Assembly (NCBI GenBank): GCA_001302245.1
Contig: LGYU01000009.1
Location: 1 to 64,000 of the forward strand
Source of the DNA: Chitinophagaceae bacterium PMP191F
GTDB lineage: Bacteria > Bacteroidota > Bacteroidia > Chitinophagales > Chitinophagaceae
Length of the DNA stretch: 64,000 nucleotides
Direction of reading: 5' to 3'
The notes under the pieces were generated by a model. It had not been told where the DNA came from. It did no database searches and was given only the letters and a program-made list of their open reading frames with translations. Shown here one piece after another: positions 9,566 through 17,404 of this stretch. The translations under genes were made by a program, and so were the position numbers. The stretch's first letter is position 1; every line of letters begins with the position of its first letter.

Positions 9566-9681
9566 TGGCGAACAATTTAAGGTATTAATTAGTTGGTTGT
9601 TTATGCAACCATTGCCAATACAAATATAAGTGCCGCAAAGATAGTTTTGAAAGAATTAGTAAAATTAATTGTGGAAAAAGT

Positions 9682-9993
9682 ATGGAGCGAATAGATAAGC
9701 TGCGGGAGTTTTTACAGAAAAACCCAAACGATAGTTTTCTGAAACATGCACTGGCATTGGAACACATTAAAATGGGTGATGATGCTACTGCCCGGCAGCT
9801 TTTTGAAGAAATATTAACACTTGACACTTTCTATACCGGCAGTTATTATCAGTTGGGTAAATTGCTGGAAAGGGCCGGCGAAACTACGTTGGCTATGGAA
9901 TGGTATGAAAAAGGCATGGCCGCAGCCAAAGCAACCGGCGATAACCATGCATACAATGAATTGCAGTCGGCATACGAAGACCTGGCCTATTAA
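9682..9993 (+). CDS. Small tetratricopeptide repeat protein
   Basis: A 103-residue helical protein with two to three TPR units: DSFLKHALALEHIKMGDDATARQLFEEILTL is not quoted in full here, but the AL.HIKMGD..AR.LFEEIL and YQLGKLLERAGETTLAMEWY patterns are canonical TPR helices A and B. No signal peptide, so cytosolic; probably a protein-protein adaptor. Close homologues next to tilS occur in related bacteria, to my knowledge. It ends 9 bases before tilS and is probably co-transcribed. A possible -7 element TAGTTTTG is at 9642, without a good -33 partner. Confidence 0.85.
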   Translation: MERIDKLREFLQKNPNDSFLKHALALEHIKMGDDATARQLFEEILTLDTFYTGSYYQLGKLLERAGETTLAMEWYEKGMAAAKATGDNHAYNELQSAYEDLAY

Positions 9994-10002
9994 ACTTACT
10001 CA

Positions 10003-11433
10003 ATGCAATTGTTACAACAATTCCGGGATTATATTACAGCTCATCGGTTGTTTACCGTACAACAACAGCTTTTGCTGGCTGTAAGCGGTGGTGTGGATTC
10101 TGTGGTTTTATGTGAACTGTGCAAACAAGCTGGTTATCCGTTTGTGATTGCTCATTGCAATTTTGGATTACGGGGTGAGGAAAGCATGCGCGATGAACAG
10201 TTTGTGCGGTCATTGGGCCACAAATATGACGTACAAGTATTGGTAAAACAGTTTGATACCCGTGCATACGCTGCTGCTCATAAATTATCGGTTCAGGAAG
10301 CCGCACGCGAACTGCGTTATAGCTGGTTCAGAGAGGTGTTGGGACGAAGTGGGGAAGTCGGGAAGTCCGGAAGTCCGGAAGCAGGAGATCTGAAGTCTGA
10401 GATCGGAGGTAGGAGGTCGGAGGGAAGCACTCACGACTCACGACTCACCACTCACTATCTCGCTACTGCCCATCATGCCGATGACAACATCGAAACCATG
10501 CTGATGCATTTTTTCAGGGGTACCGGTGTGCACGGTTTGCGGGGTATGTTGCCCAAACAGGATGTTGTGGTACGTCCGCTGTTGTTTGCCCGTAAAAGCG
10601 AATTGCTGCAGTTTGCAGAACAGCATCAACTAATGTGGGTAGAAGACAGCTCCAACGCTACCGACAAATATTCGCGTAATTATTTCCGTCACCAGGTGAT
10701 CCCGATGCTGCAACAGGTATATCCTGCTGTAGAAAATAACCTGCTGGATAATCTGCAACGTTTTGCTGATACAGAAGTGTTGTATCAACAGGCTGTTCAA
10801 CGACATCTGAAAAAACTGCTGACCATAAGAGGTAATGAAGTACACATACCAGTACTGAAGCTGCGTAATATTACGCCTTTGCAAGCGGTGGTGTATGAGG
10901 TGATACATCAGTATGGGTTTACTGCTGCACAGGTGAAAGAAGTGATAAACCTGCTGGACAGTGAAACGGGTAAGTATGTGCAAAGTACTACTCATCGTAT
11001 TATCCGTAACCGAAACTGGCTTATCATTGCTCCGCAACAACATGCAGAGGCTGCTACCATAATAGTAGAACAGGGAGAGGGAGAAATTCCATTTGCCAAC
11101 GGAAAGCTGGTGTTGCAGACCATGCACCGCAAAAAAGAAACCTTGCCGGGTGATAAAACAATAGGCTGTTTTGACGCAAATGCTATCCGTTTTCCGCTGA
11201 TATTACGCAGATGGAAGCAGGGAGATTATTTTTACCCGCTGGGCATGCCTAAGAAAAAAAAGGTAGCCCGTTTCCTGGTTGACCAGAAATTATCCATGAC
11301 CGATAAAGAGAATGTATGGGTACTGGAAATGGACAAAAAGATCATCTGGATAGTGGGTATGCGTATTGACAACCGGTTTAAAGTGACCGATGCCACCCGC
11401 ACACTTCTGCAGATCAATTTAGTTCAGGTGTAA
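10003..11433 (+). CDS. tilS: tRNA(Ile)-lysidine synthase with repeat-derived insert
   Basis: TilS attaches lysine to C34 of tRNA-Ile(CAU) using ATP, so the tRNA reads AUA; the gene is normally essential. The PP-loop LAVSGGVDSVVL is at residues 25-36, followed by IAHCNFGLRGEES, ATAHHADDNIETML and the C-terminal substrate-binding domain with RRWKQGDYFYPLGM and KVARFLVDQKL. The protein is 476 residues, longer than usual because residues about 115-150 (GRSGEVGKSGSPEAG onward) are a low-complexity insert between YSWFREVL and HYLATAHH, two segments that are nearly adjacent in other TilS proteins. The insert keeps the frame. The gene's last 15 bases overlap the 3' end of the convergent rhomboid gene. 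Confidence 0.95.
   Translation: MQLLQQFRDYITAHRLFTVQQQLLLAVSGGVDSVVLCELCKQAGYPFVIAHCNFGLRGEESMRDEQFVRSLGHKYDVQVLVKQFDTRAYAAAHKLSVQEAARELRYSWFREVLGRSGEVGKSGSPEAGDLKSEIGGRRSEGSTHDSRLTTHYLATAHHADDNIETMLMHFFRGTGVHGLRGMLPKQDVVVRPLLFARKSELLQFAEQHQLMWVEDSSNATDKYSRNYFRHQVIPMLQQVYPAVENNLLDNLQRFADTEVLYQQAVQRHLKKLLTIRGNEVHIPVLKLRNITPLQAVVYEVIHQYGFTAAQVKEVINLLDSETGKYVQSTTHRIIRNRNWLIIAPQQHAEAATIIVEQGEGEIPFANGKLVLQTMHRKKETLPGDKTIGCFDANAIRFPLILRRWKQGDYFYPLGMPKKKKVARFLVDQKLSMTDKENVWVLEMDKKIIWIVGMRIDNRFKVTDATRTLLQINLVQV
10345..10452 (+). repeat. Low-complexity word repeat inserted in frame in tilS
   Basis: The block is made of short near-copies: GAAGTCGGGAAGTCCGGAAG, then GATCTGAAGTCTGAGATC and GGAGGTAGGAGGTCGGAG, then ACTCACGACTCACGACTCAC. 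The last word recurs near 53460 and, inverted as GTGAGTCGTGAATCGT, near 61516, both in non-coding DNA. The length is a multiple of three and the translation lacks stops, so tilS stays open. Confidence 0.75.
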
Positions 11434-12060
11434 ATACCCGCGCACTTTTTCTATGAATTGCGACAGTATCATAACGTCTGAGAATGCATAACCGATCACT
11501 ATCAGGAAGGCGATGCCATATAATGCGCCCCAGATGTGGGCTGAGTGGTTGATGTTGCCGCCTCCGCGTTTATCCATTAATGAGGAAATGACGAGGTACA
11601 GTACTCCGAAAATAAAACCGGGAATGTATACCGGTATAAAAATGATCCCGATTCCACGTACGGGATCCAGTAAAATGCTGGCAAAAATGACAGCTGATAC
11701 AGCTCCCGATGCGCCTAAGCTTCTGTAATAACCGTCTTCTTTATGTTTGGCATAGGTAGGCAACAGGCATACAAACAAAGAAGAGATATACAACAACAGG
11801 TACAGTACCCTTCCTTTTTCGTGAAATATATATTCAAAATATTTTTCTACACCCGTACCAAAAAGATACAGTGCGTACATATTGAACAACAGGTGTGCAA
11901 AATCAGCATGTATAAATCCGCAGGTGAAAAAACGATACCATTGCCGGTCGTAGGTTACGGAAGGGGGATAGAAAATAAGATCGTTCATGATCTTTTCATT
12001 GCTGAAAGCAGATATAGAAACAATACAGGTTATAATGATAATGATCAGCGTAATAGTCAT
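11419..12060 (-). CDS. Rhomboid family intramembrane serine protease
   Basis: A polytopic membrane protease that cuts transmembrane helices. The rhomboid core is visible: FFTCGFIHADFAHLLFNMYA (with the HxxxxHxxxN signature), the catalytic serine 118 in LGASGAVSAVIF, and histidine 175 in NHSAHIWGALYG, which together form the Ser-His dyad. About six membrane helices are present and there is no extra cytosolic domain (213 residues). The natural substrate is unknown. It is downstream of rlmH by 49 bases on the same strand and overlaps the 3' end of tilS. Confidence 0.92.
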   Translation of the reverse strand: MTITLIIIIITCIVSISAFSNEKIMNDLIFYPPSVTYDRQWYRFFTCGFIHADFAHLLFNMYALYLFGTGVEKYFEYIFHEKGRVLYLLLYISSLFVCLLPTYAKHKEDGYYRSLGASGAVSAVIFASILLDPVRGIGIIFIPVYIPGFIFGVLYLVISSLMDKRGGGNINHSAHIWGALYGIAFLIVIGYAFSDVMILSQFIEKVRGYLHLN

Positions 12061-12109
12061 GACAAATTGATTAATCCGGATAAGTATTCAAAAATAATGG
12101 AATCTGCAA

Positions 12110-12583
12110 CTAGCTGTGATGATATTTTTCATTCCTGATAATGGTGCATGCCCTGTATACCTGTTCGGCCAGGATCAGTCTTACCAGTTGGTGCGGAAAT
12201 ACCAGTTGCGACAGTGACCATTTAAAATCAGCCCGTTTCATCACCGCCTCGTCAATGCCGTATGCGCCGCCAATCAGGAAAACAAGTTTCCGGGTACTGT
12301 TGTTGGCACGCGTTTGCAGTAATTGCGCCAGTCCTTCAGAAGTGAACTGTTTTCCCCGTTCATCCAGGGCAATCAAAAAGTCATCCTTTTGTAAATTTCC
12401 CAGGATGGTTTCACCTTCTTTTTTCTTCAGGTCCTGTTCACTCAGCACCCCTGCGTTTTTAGGGGCTGGAAGGATCAGCCAGTCAACCGGGTAATACTTT
12501 GAGATGCGTTTGGTGAAATCTTCCACACCATTTTTTACATACGGTTCGTGTGCTTTACCAACCGACCAGAACTGTATTTTCAT
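12110..12583 (-). CDS. rlmH: 23S rRNA (pseudouridine-1915-N3)-methyltransferase
   Basis: An SPOUT-class methyltransferase that methylates pseudouridine 1915 in helix 69 of 23S rRNA, using SAM on assembled ribosomes. Family markers are the N-terminus MKIQFWSVGKAHEPYVKNG, LDERGKQFTSEGLA, the knot SAM site FLIGGAYGIDEAVMKRA, and the C-terminus SLSQLVFPHQLVRLILAEQ followed by YRA and EKYHHS. At 157 residues it has the usual length. Confidence 0.97.
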   Translation of the reverse strand: MKIQFWSVGKAHEPYVKNGVEDFTKRISKYYPVDWLILPAPKNAGVLSEQDLKKKEGETILGNLQKDDFLIALDERGKQFTSEGLAQLLQTRANNSTRKLVFLIGGAYGIDEAVMKRADFKWSLSQLVFPHQLVRLILAEQVYRACTIIRNEKYHHS

Positions 12584-12699
12584 GAGGTAAAAATAACTAA
12601 AACGGAATGATGTGAAGATACCCTGATATTACCAGGACAAAGAACCAGGAATGAAGATATTCCTGGTAAGCAGGCCGGAGTATATTAAGATACGAAATT

Positions 12700-13377
12700 T
12701 TATAATTCTATGGCCAGTTTATCTACCAATTCTTTACACATTGTTTTGATGTTGTTGTCTGCGGTTTCAAGGTAATTCCAGGTCATTTTCCGGAGTGGCT
12801 GCAACCTTTTTGAATACAGTTTTTTATTGGCATTGCCAATCAGTATTTCACCATTCTTTACCACTTCCGTTCCGTTCAGCACTTTGTAGGAAACACTGAA
12901 CACCTGGCTTTCCGGAGTAATGTAAATGGATTCGCGGCTGATGTAGAACAGCAATATAATGATCATGTCACCTTTTTCAGTAAAACTGAAGTTGGCAGGG
13001 TTGCCATTGATAGTCAGTTCCAGTTTTCTGCCATTCAGTTTTTCTTTCAATCCTTTTGCATTGGCATAACTGATAAACGATGTACTAAAACTGTTCAGGG
13101 GGATATTGCTGTTGATGACGGATACAGTGGTATGTTCCCATTTCCAGTAAAACAATGCCGGTAGCAGCGTACTTTTTTGTTTTTGCGTTACAGATATCTT
13201 GTTGCCGGAAACGATGCTGGTATCTGCATAGAACGATACATAATCATTGTTTTTGATCTTGCCGGCCGCGGTTGCTTCGTAATGTTTATTGATCCATTTG
13301 TCCATTTTCCGGGCGCTGAGACACCCTGTTGATAAGGCTGTAATAACTGCAAGACATAATAATGTATAATGTTGCAT
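12700..13377 (-). CDS. Lipoprotein of unknown function
   Basis: About 225 residues from ATG 13377 (MQHYTLLCLAVITALSTGC); the lipobox LSTGC puts the lipidated cysteine at residue 19, so it is a membrane-anchored lipoprotein. Longer in-frame starts add unrelated hydrophobic sequence. The body is mostly beta-strand with pairs of short polar repeats and ends in a helical tail (MTWNYLETADNNIKTMCKEL). No family recognised. A 9-bp hairpin (ACCAGGAAT and ATTCCTGGT) lies at 12644-12667 beyond the stop but lacks a T-run. Confidence 0.7.
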   Translation of the reverse strand: MQHYTLLCLAVITALSTGCLSARKMDKWINKHYEATAAGKIKNNDYVSFYADTSIVSGNKISVTQKQKSTLLPALFYWKWEHTTVSVINSNIPLNSFSTSFISYANAKGLKEKLNGRKLELTINGNPANFSFTEKGDMIIILLFYISRESIYITPESQVFSVSYKVLNGTEVVKNGEILIGNANKKLYSKRLQPLRKMTWNYLETADNNIKTMCKELVDKLAIEL

Positions 13378-13464
13378 GGTGAGCATGAGGTTTGGGGTAA
13401 AAAATATGCAACTGTAAATATAATTACGAAATGTATCTGTGGTCCTTCTGGAATATACCAATAA

Positions 13465-13487
13465 CAAAAAAGCCGGGAGTTCCCGGC
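13465..13487 (-). terminator. Rho-independent terminator of the PA14-like T9SS protein gene
   Basis: A perfect 7-bp stem GCCGGGA/TCCCGGC with a 2-base loop (13472-13487), followed on the minus strand by a seven-T run. It starts 27 bases beyond the stop of the gene at 13514. Confidence 0.85.
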
Positions 13488-13513
13488 CTTTCTATTTCAC
13501 TACTATATTGCCT

Positions 13514-15031
13514 TTATTGTACCAGTAAAGTCTGTTTAGCCAGTATTTCATTGCCGGCTCTCACTCTCAGCAGGTATGCACCGGCTGTATTGGCTCCTTT
13601 CAGTGTAAACTGACGGCGCCCGCCGGAAACATAGTTTTCTGTCTGCAACAGGCGGCCATTCATATCAAACAGTTCGATAACGCCATTGCTGTTGCGACTG
13701 CTAGTTTCAATATACACATTGTTGTTCTGCACAATAGTGGGATATATTTTTACTGCAGTTGAATTGCTGTTTGCATTTACAGTAAGAATAGAAGAATATT
13801 TGGTGGTACCATCTTTATCAACCATTGCCAGGCGATAATAAACTGTACTGCTGAATAGTACAGGATCAATGGTGGTGTATGATTGTTCTGCACTGCTGTT
13901 ACCATTGATCGCCGCAATGGTCTGGATAGATTCAAAGTTCTGCCCGTTGGTACTGCGTTGTACCAGGAAGTGATCAAAATTAACAGCATCAGTTATTTTC
14001 CAGTTCAATTGTGTTTTGCCGGTAGAAAGCTGTGTGGCAGACCAACTGCGCAAGGTAACCGGCAGGGTGTTGCTGGAGTTCATATCAAAGCTGATACGGT
14101 TTTCTCCTCCATTTTCATAATACTCCAGTACAATATTGCGCAGCCCGCTTAGTACAGCAGTGTAGCTGGTAATGTTATAACCCTGATCCTGCCATTTGTC
14201 AATAACCCATGTGTTACCACCATCCAGACTTAAACGGTAACCGTCATCACCACCAATTGTAAAGATATAGGTACCCAGCGGCAGCGTTTTCTGCAGCCTG
14301 TAACGGGCGCTGAAATTTTCAGTATAGATAGAGCAGTTGCTGGTAGCATAGTTGACATAAGGGCCACCAAAACTTTCATCAAAATTGGGATTGATTGAAG
14401 TACCTTCCGTTCTGTAACCTTTGTATACATCGAAATTTTTTCCCTGGTACAGGTAGGCGCGCCAGATATTGCCGGTGCCATATACGGAAGGATCACCATC
14501 ACCCAGGCATTCCTGTGCAATGGAGAAAGACACCCTGTTACCGCCGTAAGCCTCATAATATTCCAGTACAAGGTTGTAGGTGCCATTGAGGCGAATGATG
14601 TTAGTAGAAGTGTAATAACTATGGTCGCCCCAATTGTCAATGAGCCATGTAACTCCGCCATCAATACTGAGACGAACGCCGTCATCGGCACCTACCGTTA
14701 TGGTATAATCGGCATTGGCAAAGGTTTTGGTCAGTTTGTAGCGTACACTGAAGTCGTCTGTGTATATGGAACAGCCATTCGTAGCGTAATTCACCTGGTC
14801 GCCACCAAAGTTCTGATCGAAATTGGGATTGGTAGCATTGCCCTCTGTAACAAATCCTTTATAAGTATTAAAAGTCCTTCCCTGGTAAACATAGCCTCTC
14901 CAAACGTTATTGCTACCTGGCGTGGTTTCATCACCTTGCGGTGTACAGGCCTGGGCCCGTATTGCTGTACAGGATACTGCAAGCAACAGGAATAGAAAGA
15001 TGGTTTTGCAAAAAGGGTAGATCTGGTTCAT
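13514..15031 (-). CDS. Secreted protein with two PA14-like domains and T9SS type A tail
   Basis: A 505-residue secreted protein. After a signal peptide (residues 1-26, ending IRAQA) there are two tandem homologous domains of about 140 residues, each with NIWRAYLYQGKNFDVYKGY or its equivalent, NYAT..CSIYT..FS.RY, and a DDG.RLS.DGG.TW core followed by LEYYE..G.NR.SF. This is the pattern of PA14/GLEYA-like carbohydrate-binding beta sandwiches. Then come a fibronectin-like segment (LRSWSATQLSTGKTQLNWK) and a C-terminal T9SS type A sorting domain (KIYPTIVQ, VIELFDMNGRLLQTE, GAYLLRVRAGNEILAKQ). It is exported to the cell surface or medium, probably binding a glycan; no catalytic domain is visible. 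Confidence 0.88.
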   Translation of the reverse strand: MNQIYPFCKTIFLFLLLAVSCTAIRAQACTPQGDETTPGSNNVWRGYVYQGRTFNTYKGFVTEGNATNPNFDQNFGGDQVNYATNGCSIYTDDFSVRYKLTKTFANADYTITVGADDGVRLSIDGGVTWLIDNWGDHSYYTSTNIIRLNGTYNLVLEYYEAYGGNRVSFSIAQECLGDGDPSVYGTGNIWRAYLYQGKNFDVYKGYRTEGTSINPNFDESFGGPYVNYATSNCSIYTENFSARYRLQKTLPLGTYIFTIGGDDGYRLSLDGGNTWVIDKWQDQGYNITSYTAVLSGLRNIVLEYYENGGENRISFDMNSSNTLPVTLRSWSATQLSTGKTQLNWKITDAVNFDHFLVQRSTNGQNFESIQTIAAINGNSSAEQSYTTIDPVLFSSTVYYRLAMVDKDGTTKYSSILTVNANSNSTAVKIYPTIVQNNNVYIETSSRNSNGVIELFDMNGRLLQTENYVSGGRRQFTLKGANTAGAYLLRVRAGNEILAKQTLLVQ

Positions 15032-15267
15032 GATATAAGAGTTTCAGAGTTCCCTGGAATGCCGCCATTTTGGTACCGGAGTTTCAAGATCATGATAATC
15101 AGAGGGCTATATTTGACCGGATAGGCTTATTTTTCCCAAAAATGGAATATTGGAGCAGATCAGGGAAAATGTGGGGGTAATTTCCGGGAATTGATTTCCC
15201 CGGCAGTAGCGGCTGGTATAATTATTTCCTGTTATATCAATACAGCTATTGCTGCAAAACATTTATT

Positions 15268-16353
15268 ATGATTAATGCAGTGCAAACAGATGGGGCAACC
15301 AGGTTTCCGAAGAAGCTATTGAAGGCTGGAAATGACATTGCCAAAGTAATACCCCTTGTACATCTTACCTATGTATCGGTAAACGACCAGGGTATTGAAA
15401 GAAGAAAAGCGGGGAAACATTTCAACTATTATTACAAAGACAAAAAAATTACAGATAAAAAAACGCTGGAGCGGATCAAAAAATTGGTATTGCCTCCCGC
15501 ATGGCAACAGGTATGGATATGCAGGCAAAGCAATGGGCATATACAGGCTACGGGTATTGATGCAAGAGGCAGGAAACAATATCGCTATCATGCCTTGTGG
15601 AGTGAATTGCGCGAACATAGCAAGTTTTACCGCATGATAGCATTCAGTAAAGTATTGCCATTGATCAGGGAAACTGTTCAGCAGCATCTTCGCCAGCATG
15701 GAGTGAACCGTGAAAAAGTACTGGCTGCTATTGTAAGCCTGATGGAACAAACATCTATCAGGATCGGAAATAGTTTTTACGAACAATTGTATGGTTCATT
15801 CGGGTTGTCAACACTCCGCAACAAACATGTACAGCTCACTGCTGCTACCATTCACTTTGTATTCAAAGGCAAAAAAGGTGTTTACCAGGACATCAGTCTG
15901 CGCGATAGGAAGCTGGCAACCGTGATCCGCGCGTGTAAGGAGATACCGGGTAAGGAATTATTTCAGTACCGTGATGAAGATGGTACCATACATGCTGTTG
16001 ATTCGGGCATGGTGAACCAGTATATCCGTGACATCAGCAATGGCGATTTTTCCAGTAAGGATTTCCGCACCTGGAATGGCAGTGTGAACTTTATCAAAGC
16101 TTTTCTGAAAGCAGCAGCAGAAACAGAAGGTGCTATCAGTATACCAGGGTTGCTGGATGAAGTGGCCAGACACCTGGGCAATACCCGCAACGTTTGTAAA
16201 AAACATTATGTACACCCGTTATTACTGCAGATGGCTGAAGATAAGGTGTTGGAAAAACATTGTAGCGGTTGTGGCACAGAAATACCGGGACTTTTGAAAG
16301 AAGAGAATATATTGGTACATGTGCTTGGAAAAGGCTGGCGTGAAAAGCAATGA
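15268..16353 (+). CDS. DNA topoisomerase IB
   Basis: A bacterial (poxvirus-like) type IB topoisomerase that relaxes supercoils through a 3'-phosphotyrosine intermediate. The N-terminal domain includes TYVSVNDQGIERRKAGKHF and LPPAWQQVWIC.....HIQATGID, typical of the family. Catalytic elements are RIGN (Arg), the FKGKKG lysine loop, KDFRTW (Arg) and the nucleophile tyrosine 314 in VCKKHYVHP. The C-terminus has a short CSGC-type cysteine segment. 361 residues is normal length. It stands alone on the plus strand and ends in a shared hairpin terminator. Confidence 0.95.
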   Translation: MINAVQTDGATRFPKKLLKAGNDIAKVIPLVHLTYVSVNDQGIERRKAGKHFNYYYKDKKITDKKTLERIKKLVLPPAWQQVWICRQSNGHIQATGIDARGRKQYRYHALWSELREHSKFYRMIAFSKVLPLIRETVQQHLRQHGVNREKVLAAIVSLMEQTSIRIGNSFYEQLYGSFGLSTLRNKHVQLTAATIHFVFKGKKGVYQDISLRDRKLATVIRACKEIPGKELFQYRDEDGTIHAVDSGMVNQYIRDISNGDFSSKDFRTWNGSVNFIKAFLKAAAETEGAISIPGLLDEVARHLGNTRNVCKKHYVHPLLLQMAEDKVLEKHCSGCGTEIPGLLKEENILVHVLGKGWREKQ

Positions 16354-16358
16354 TAAAC

Positions 16359-16390
16359 CTGTTCTGTGATATAACATCATCACAGAACAG
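16359..16390. terminator. Bidirectional terminator between convergent genes
   Basis: A perfect 12-bp inverted repeat CTGTTCTGTGAT / ATCACAGAACAG with an 8-base loop, located 5 bases past the topoisomerase stop and 10 bases past the stop of the facing SRPBCC gene. Flanks are AT-rich rather than pure T-runs. Confidence 0.7.
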
Positions 16391-16400
16391 ATTTATTAAT

Positions 16401-16832
16401 TTATGCAGATGTATCTTCTGTATATTTTTTGAAATTGTCCATAATAGACTGCCAGCCATTGCGCTGCATTTCAACAGGGTTGATACTTTCCGCCTCAAAT
16501 GTTTCTGATACCAGCGTGTCATTATCTTCCGGTATAAAATCAATGGTCACTTTTCTGCCATCACCAATGGTGTAGGCAATATGTTTATGGGGTACAACAC
16601 TGTCATATACTCCGGCAAAATCAAATCCGAAACTACCGTCCCTGGCTTCCATGCGCGAACTGAAGGATCCTCCTGTGCGCAGATCATTTTCCGCATGCGG
16701 CGTATGCCAGTCTGGTGATGCACTGTTCCATTTTTTTATATGTTCCGGTTCTGTCCAGAATGCCCATACTTTTTCAACCGGCGCTTTCACTGTGGTTTGT
16801 ACAGTGATCGTTGTTTTGTTTTCTGTTGCCAT
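16401..16832 (-). CDS. SRPBCC/AHSA1 domain protein
   Basis: A 143-residue START-like (SRPBCC, activator of Hsp90 ATPase-like) protein, start at ATG 16832 (MATENKTTITVQTTVKAP). The fold is recognised by VKAPVEKVWAFWTEPEHIKK near the N-terminus, GGSFSSRMEARDGSFGFDF in the middle and the C-terminal helix NGWQSIMDNFKKY. Such proteins bind small hydrophobic ligands. In Bacteroidota they are often paired with an ArsR-type regulator; here one lies divergently upstream, so joint regulation is plausible. Confidence 0.9.
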   Translation of the reverse strand: MATENKTTITVQTTVKAPVEKVWAFWTEPEHIKKWNSASPDWHTPHAENDLRTGGSFSSRMEARDGSFGFDFAGVYDSVVPHKHIAYTIGDGRKVTIDFIPEDNDTLVSETFEAESINPVEMQRNGWQSIMDNFKKYTEDTSA

Positions 16833-17008
16833 TATAATGTGTTTTAAAAAGAATATCAAACCTTTTACCAGGGTATATAAGTGCTGTTAACCGAATATAC
16901 TAAAGTTTACAACAGTGTATGTTACGGGAACGTTGTGTTAGCATGTAAACGATGCTGTGAAAATTCAATATCCAACTACAACCTGCGGGGAATTTATCCT
17001 GATTTTTA

Positions 17009-17042
17009 AATATAGATAGATTTCGATGTTTCTATTTATATT
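17009..17042. promoter_or_regulatory. Candidate ArsR operator, 12-bp inverted repeat
   Basis: AATATAGATAGA at 17009 and TCTATTTATATT at 17031 form an inverted repeat with 11 of 12 matching positions and a 10-base spacer, ending 25 bases before the ArsR start at 17068. ArsR/SmtB proteins bind AT-rich imperfect palindromes of this size. The repeat covers the in-frame ATG at 17026, which argues for the later start. Confidence 0.6.
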
Positions 17043-17067
17043 GCGTCCCGAATATCCGGAAAAGAAT

Positions 17068-17343
17068 ATGGACAACAGGAAATTTGAAAAGATATCCCGT
17101 GCATTGGGCGATGCCAACAGGATAGCCATACTACAGCAATTCAGGAAAAAAAAGGATTGCCTGTATTGTGCTGAAGTGAACGATTTGCTGGATCTTACCC
17201 AGCCTTCTATTTCTCACCATTTAAAGCAACTGGTAGATGCAGACCTGCTGATCCCTGAAAAGGAAGGCAGAAACCTGAAGTACGTGCTGAACCAGGAAGT
17301 GCTTGACGATTATATTGCCAGCCTTACAGATCTTAAAGGCTGA
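17068..17343 (+). CDS. ArsR/SmtB-family winged-helix repressor
   Basis: A 91-residue DNA-binding protein from ATG 17068 (MDNRKFEKISRALGDANRIA). The HTH follows the family: RALGDANRIAILQQF, a short cysteine-containing loop CLYCAEVNDLL, and the recognition helix TQPSISHHLKQLVDADLLI, then the wing EKEGRNLKYVLN. The CLYC pair and nearby acidic residues could bind metal, but the cassette looks more like the ArsR-SRPBCC type than metal resistance. It precedes the MFS gene by 55 bases and probably represses it and the divergent SRPBCC gene. Confidence 0.9.
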   Translation: MDNRKFEKISRALGDANRIAILQQFRKKKDCLYCAEVNDLLDLTQPSISHHLKQLVDADLLIPEKEGRNLKYVLNQEVLDDYIASLTDLKG

Positions 17344-17388
17344 TTTTTATTGAACACGTATAACCATTAACATTTGTTTTATTTATCG

Positions 17389-17404
17389 AAACATTTAAAT
17401 GTTT
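17389..17404. promoter_or_regulatory. Perfect 16-bp palindrome over the MFS start codon
   Basis: AAACATTTAAATGTTT is a perfect palindrome that includes the ATG at 17399. It could be a second site for the adjacent ArsR repressor, acting on the MFS gene alone, or it could sequester the start codon in the mRNA. A start at ATG 17411 would place it fully upstream. Confidence 0.45.
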
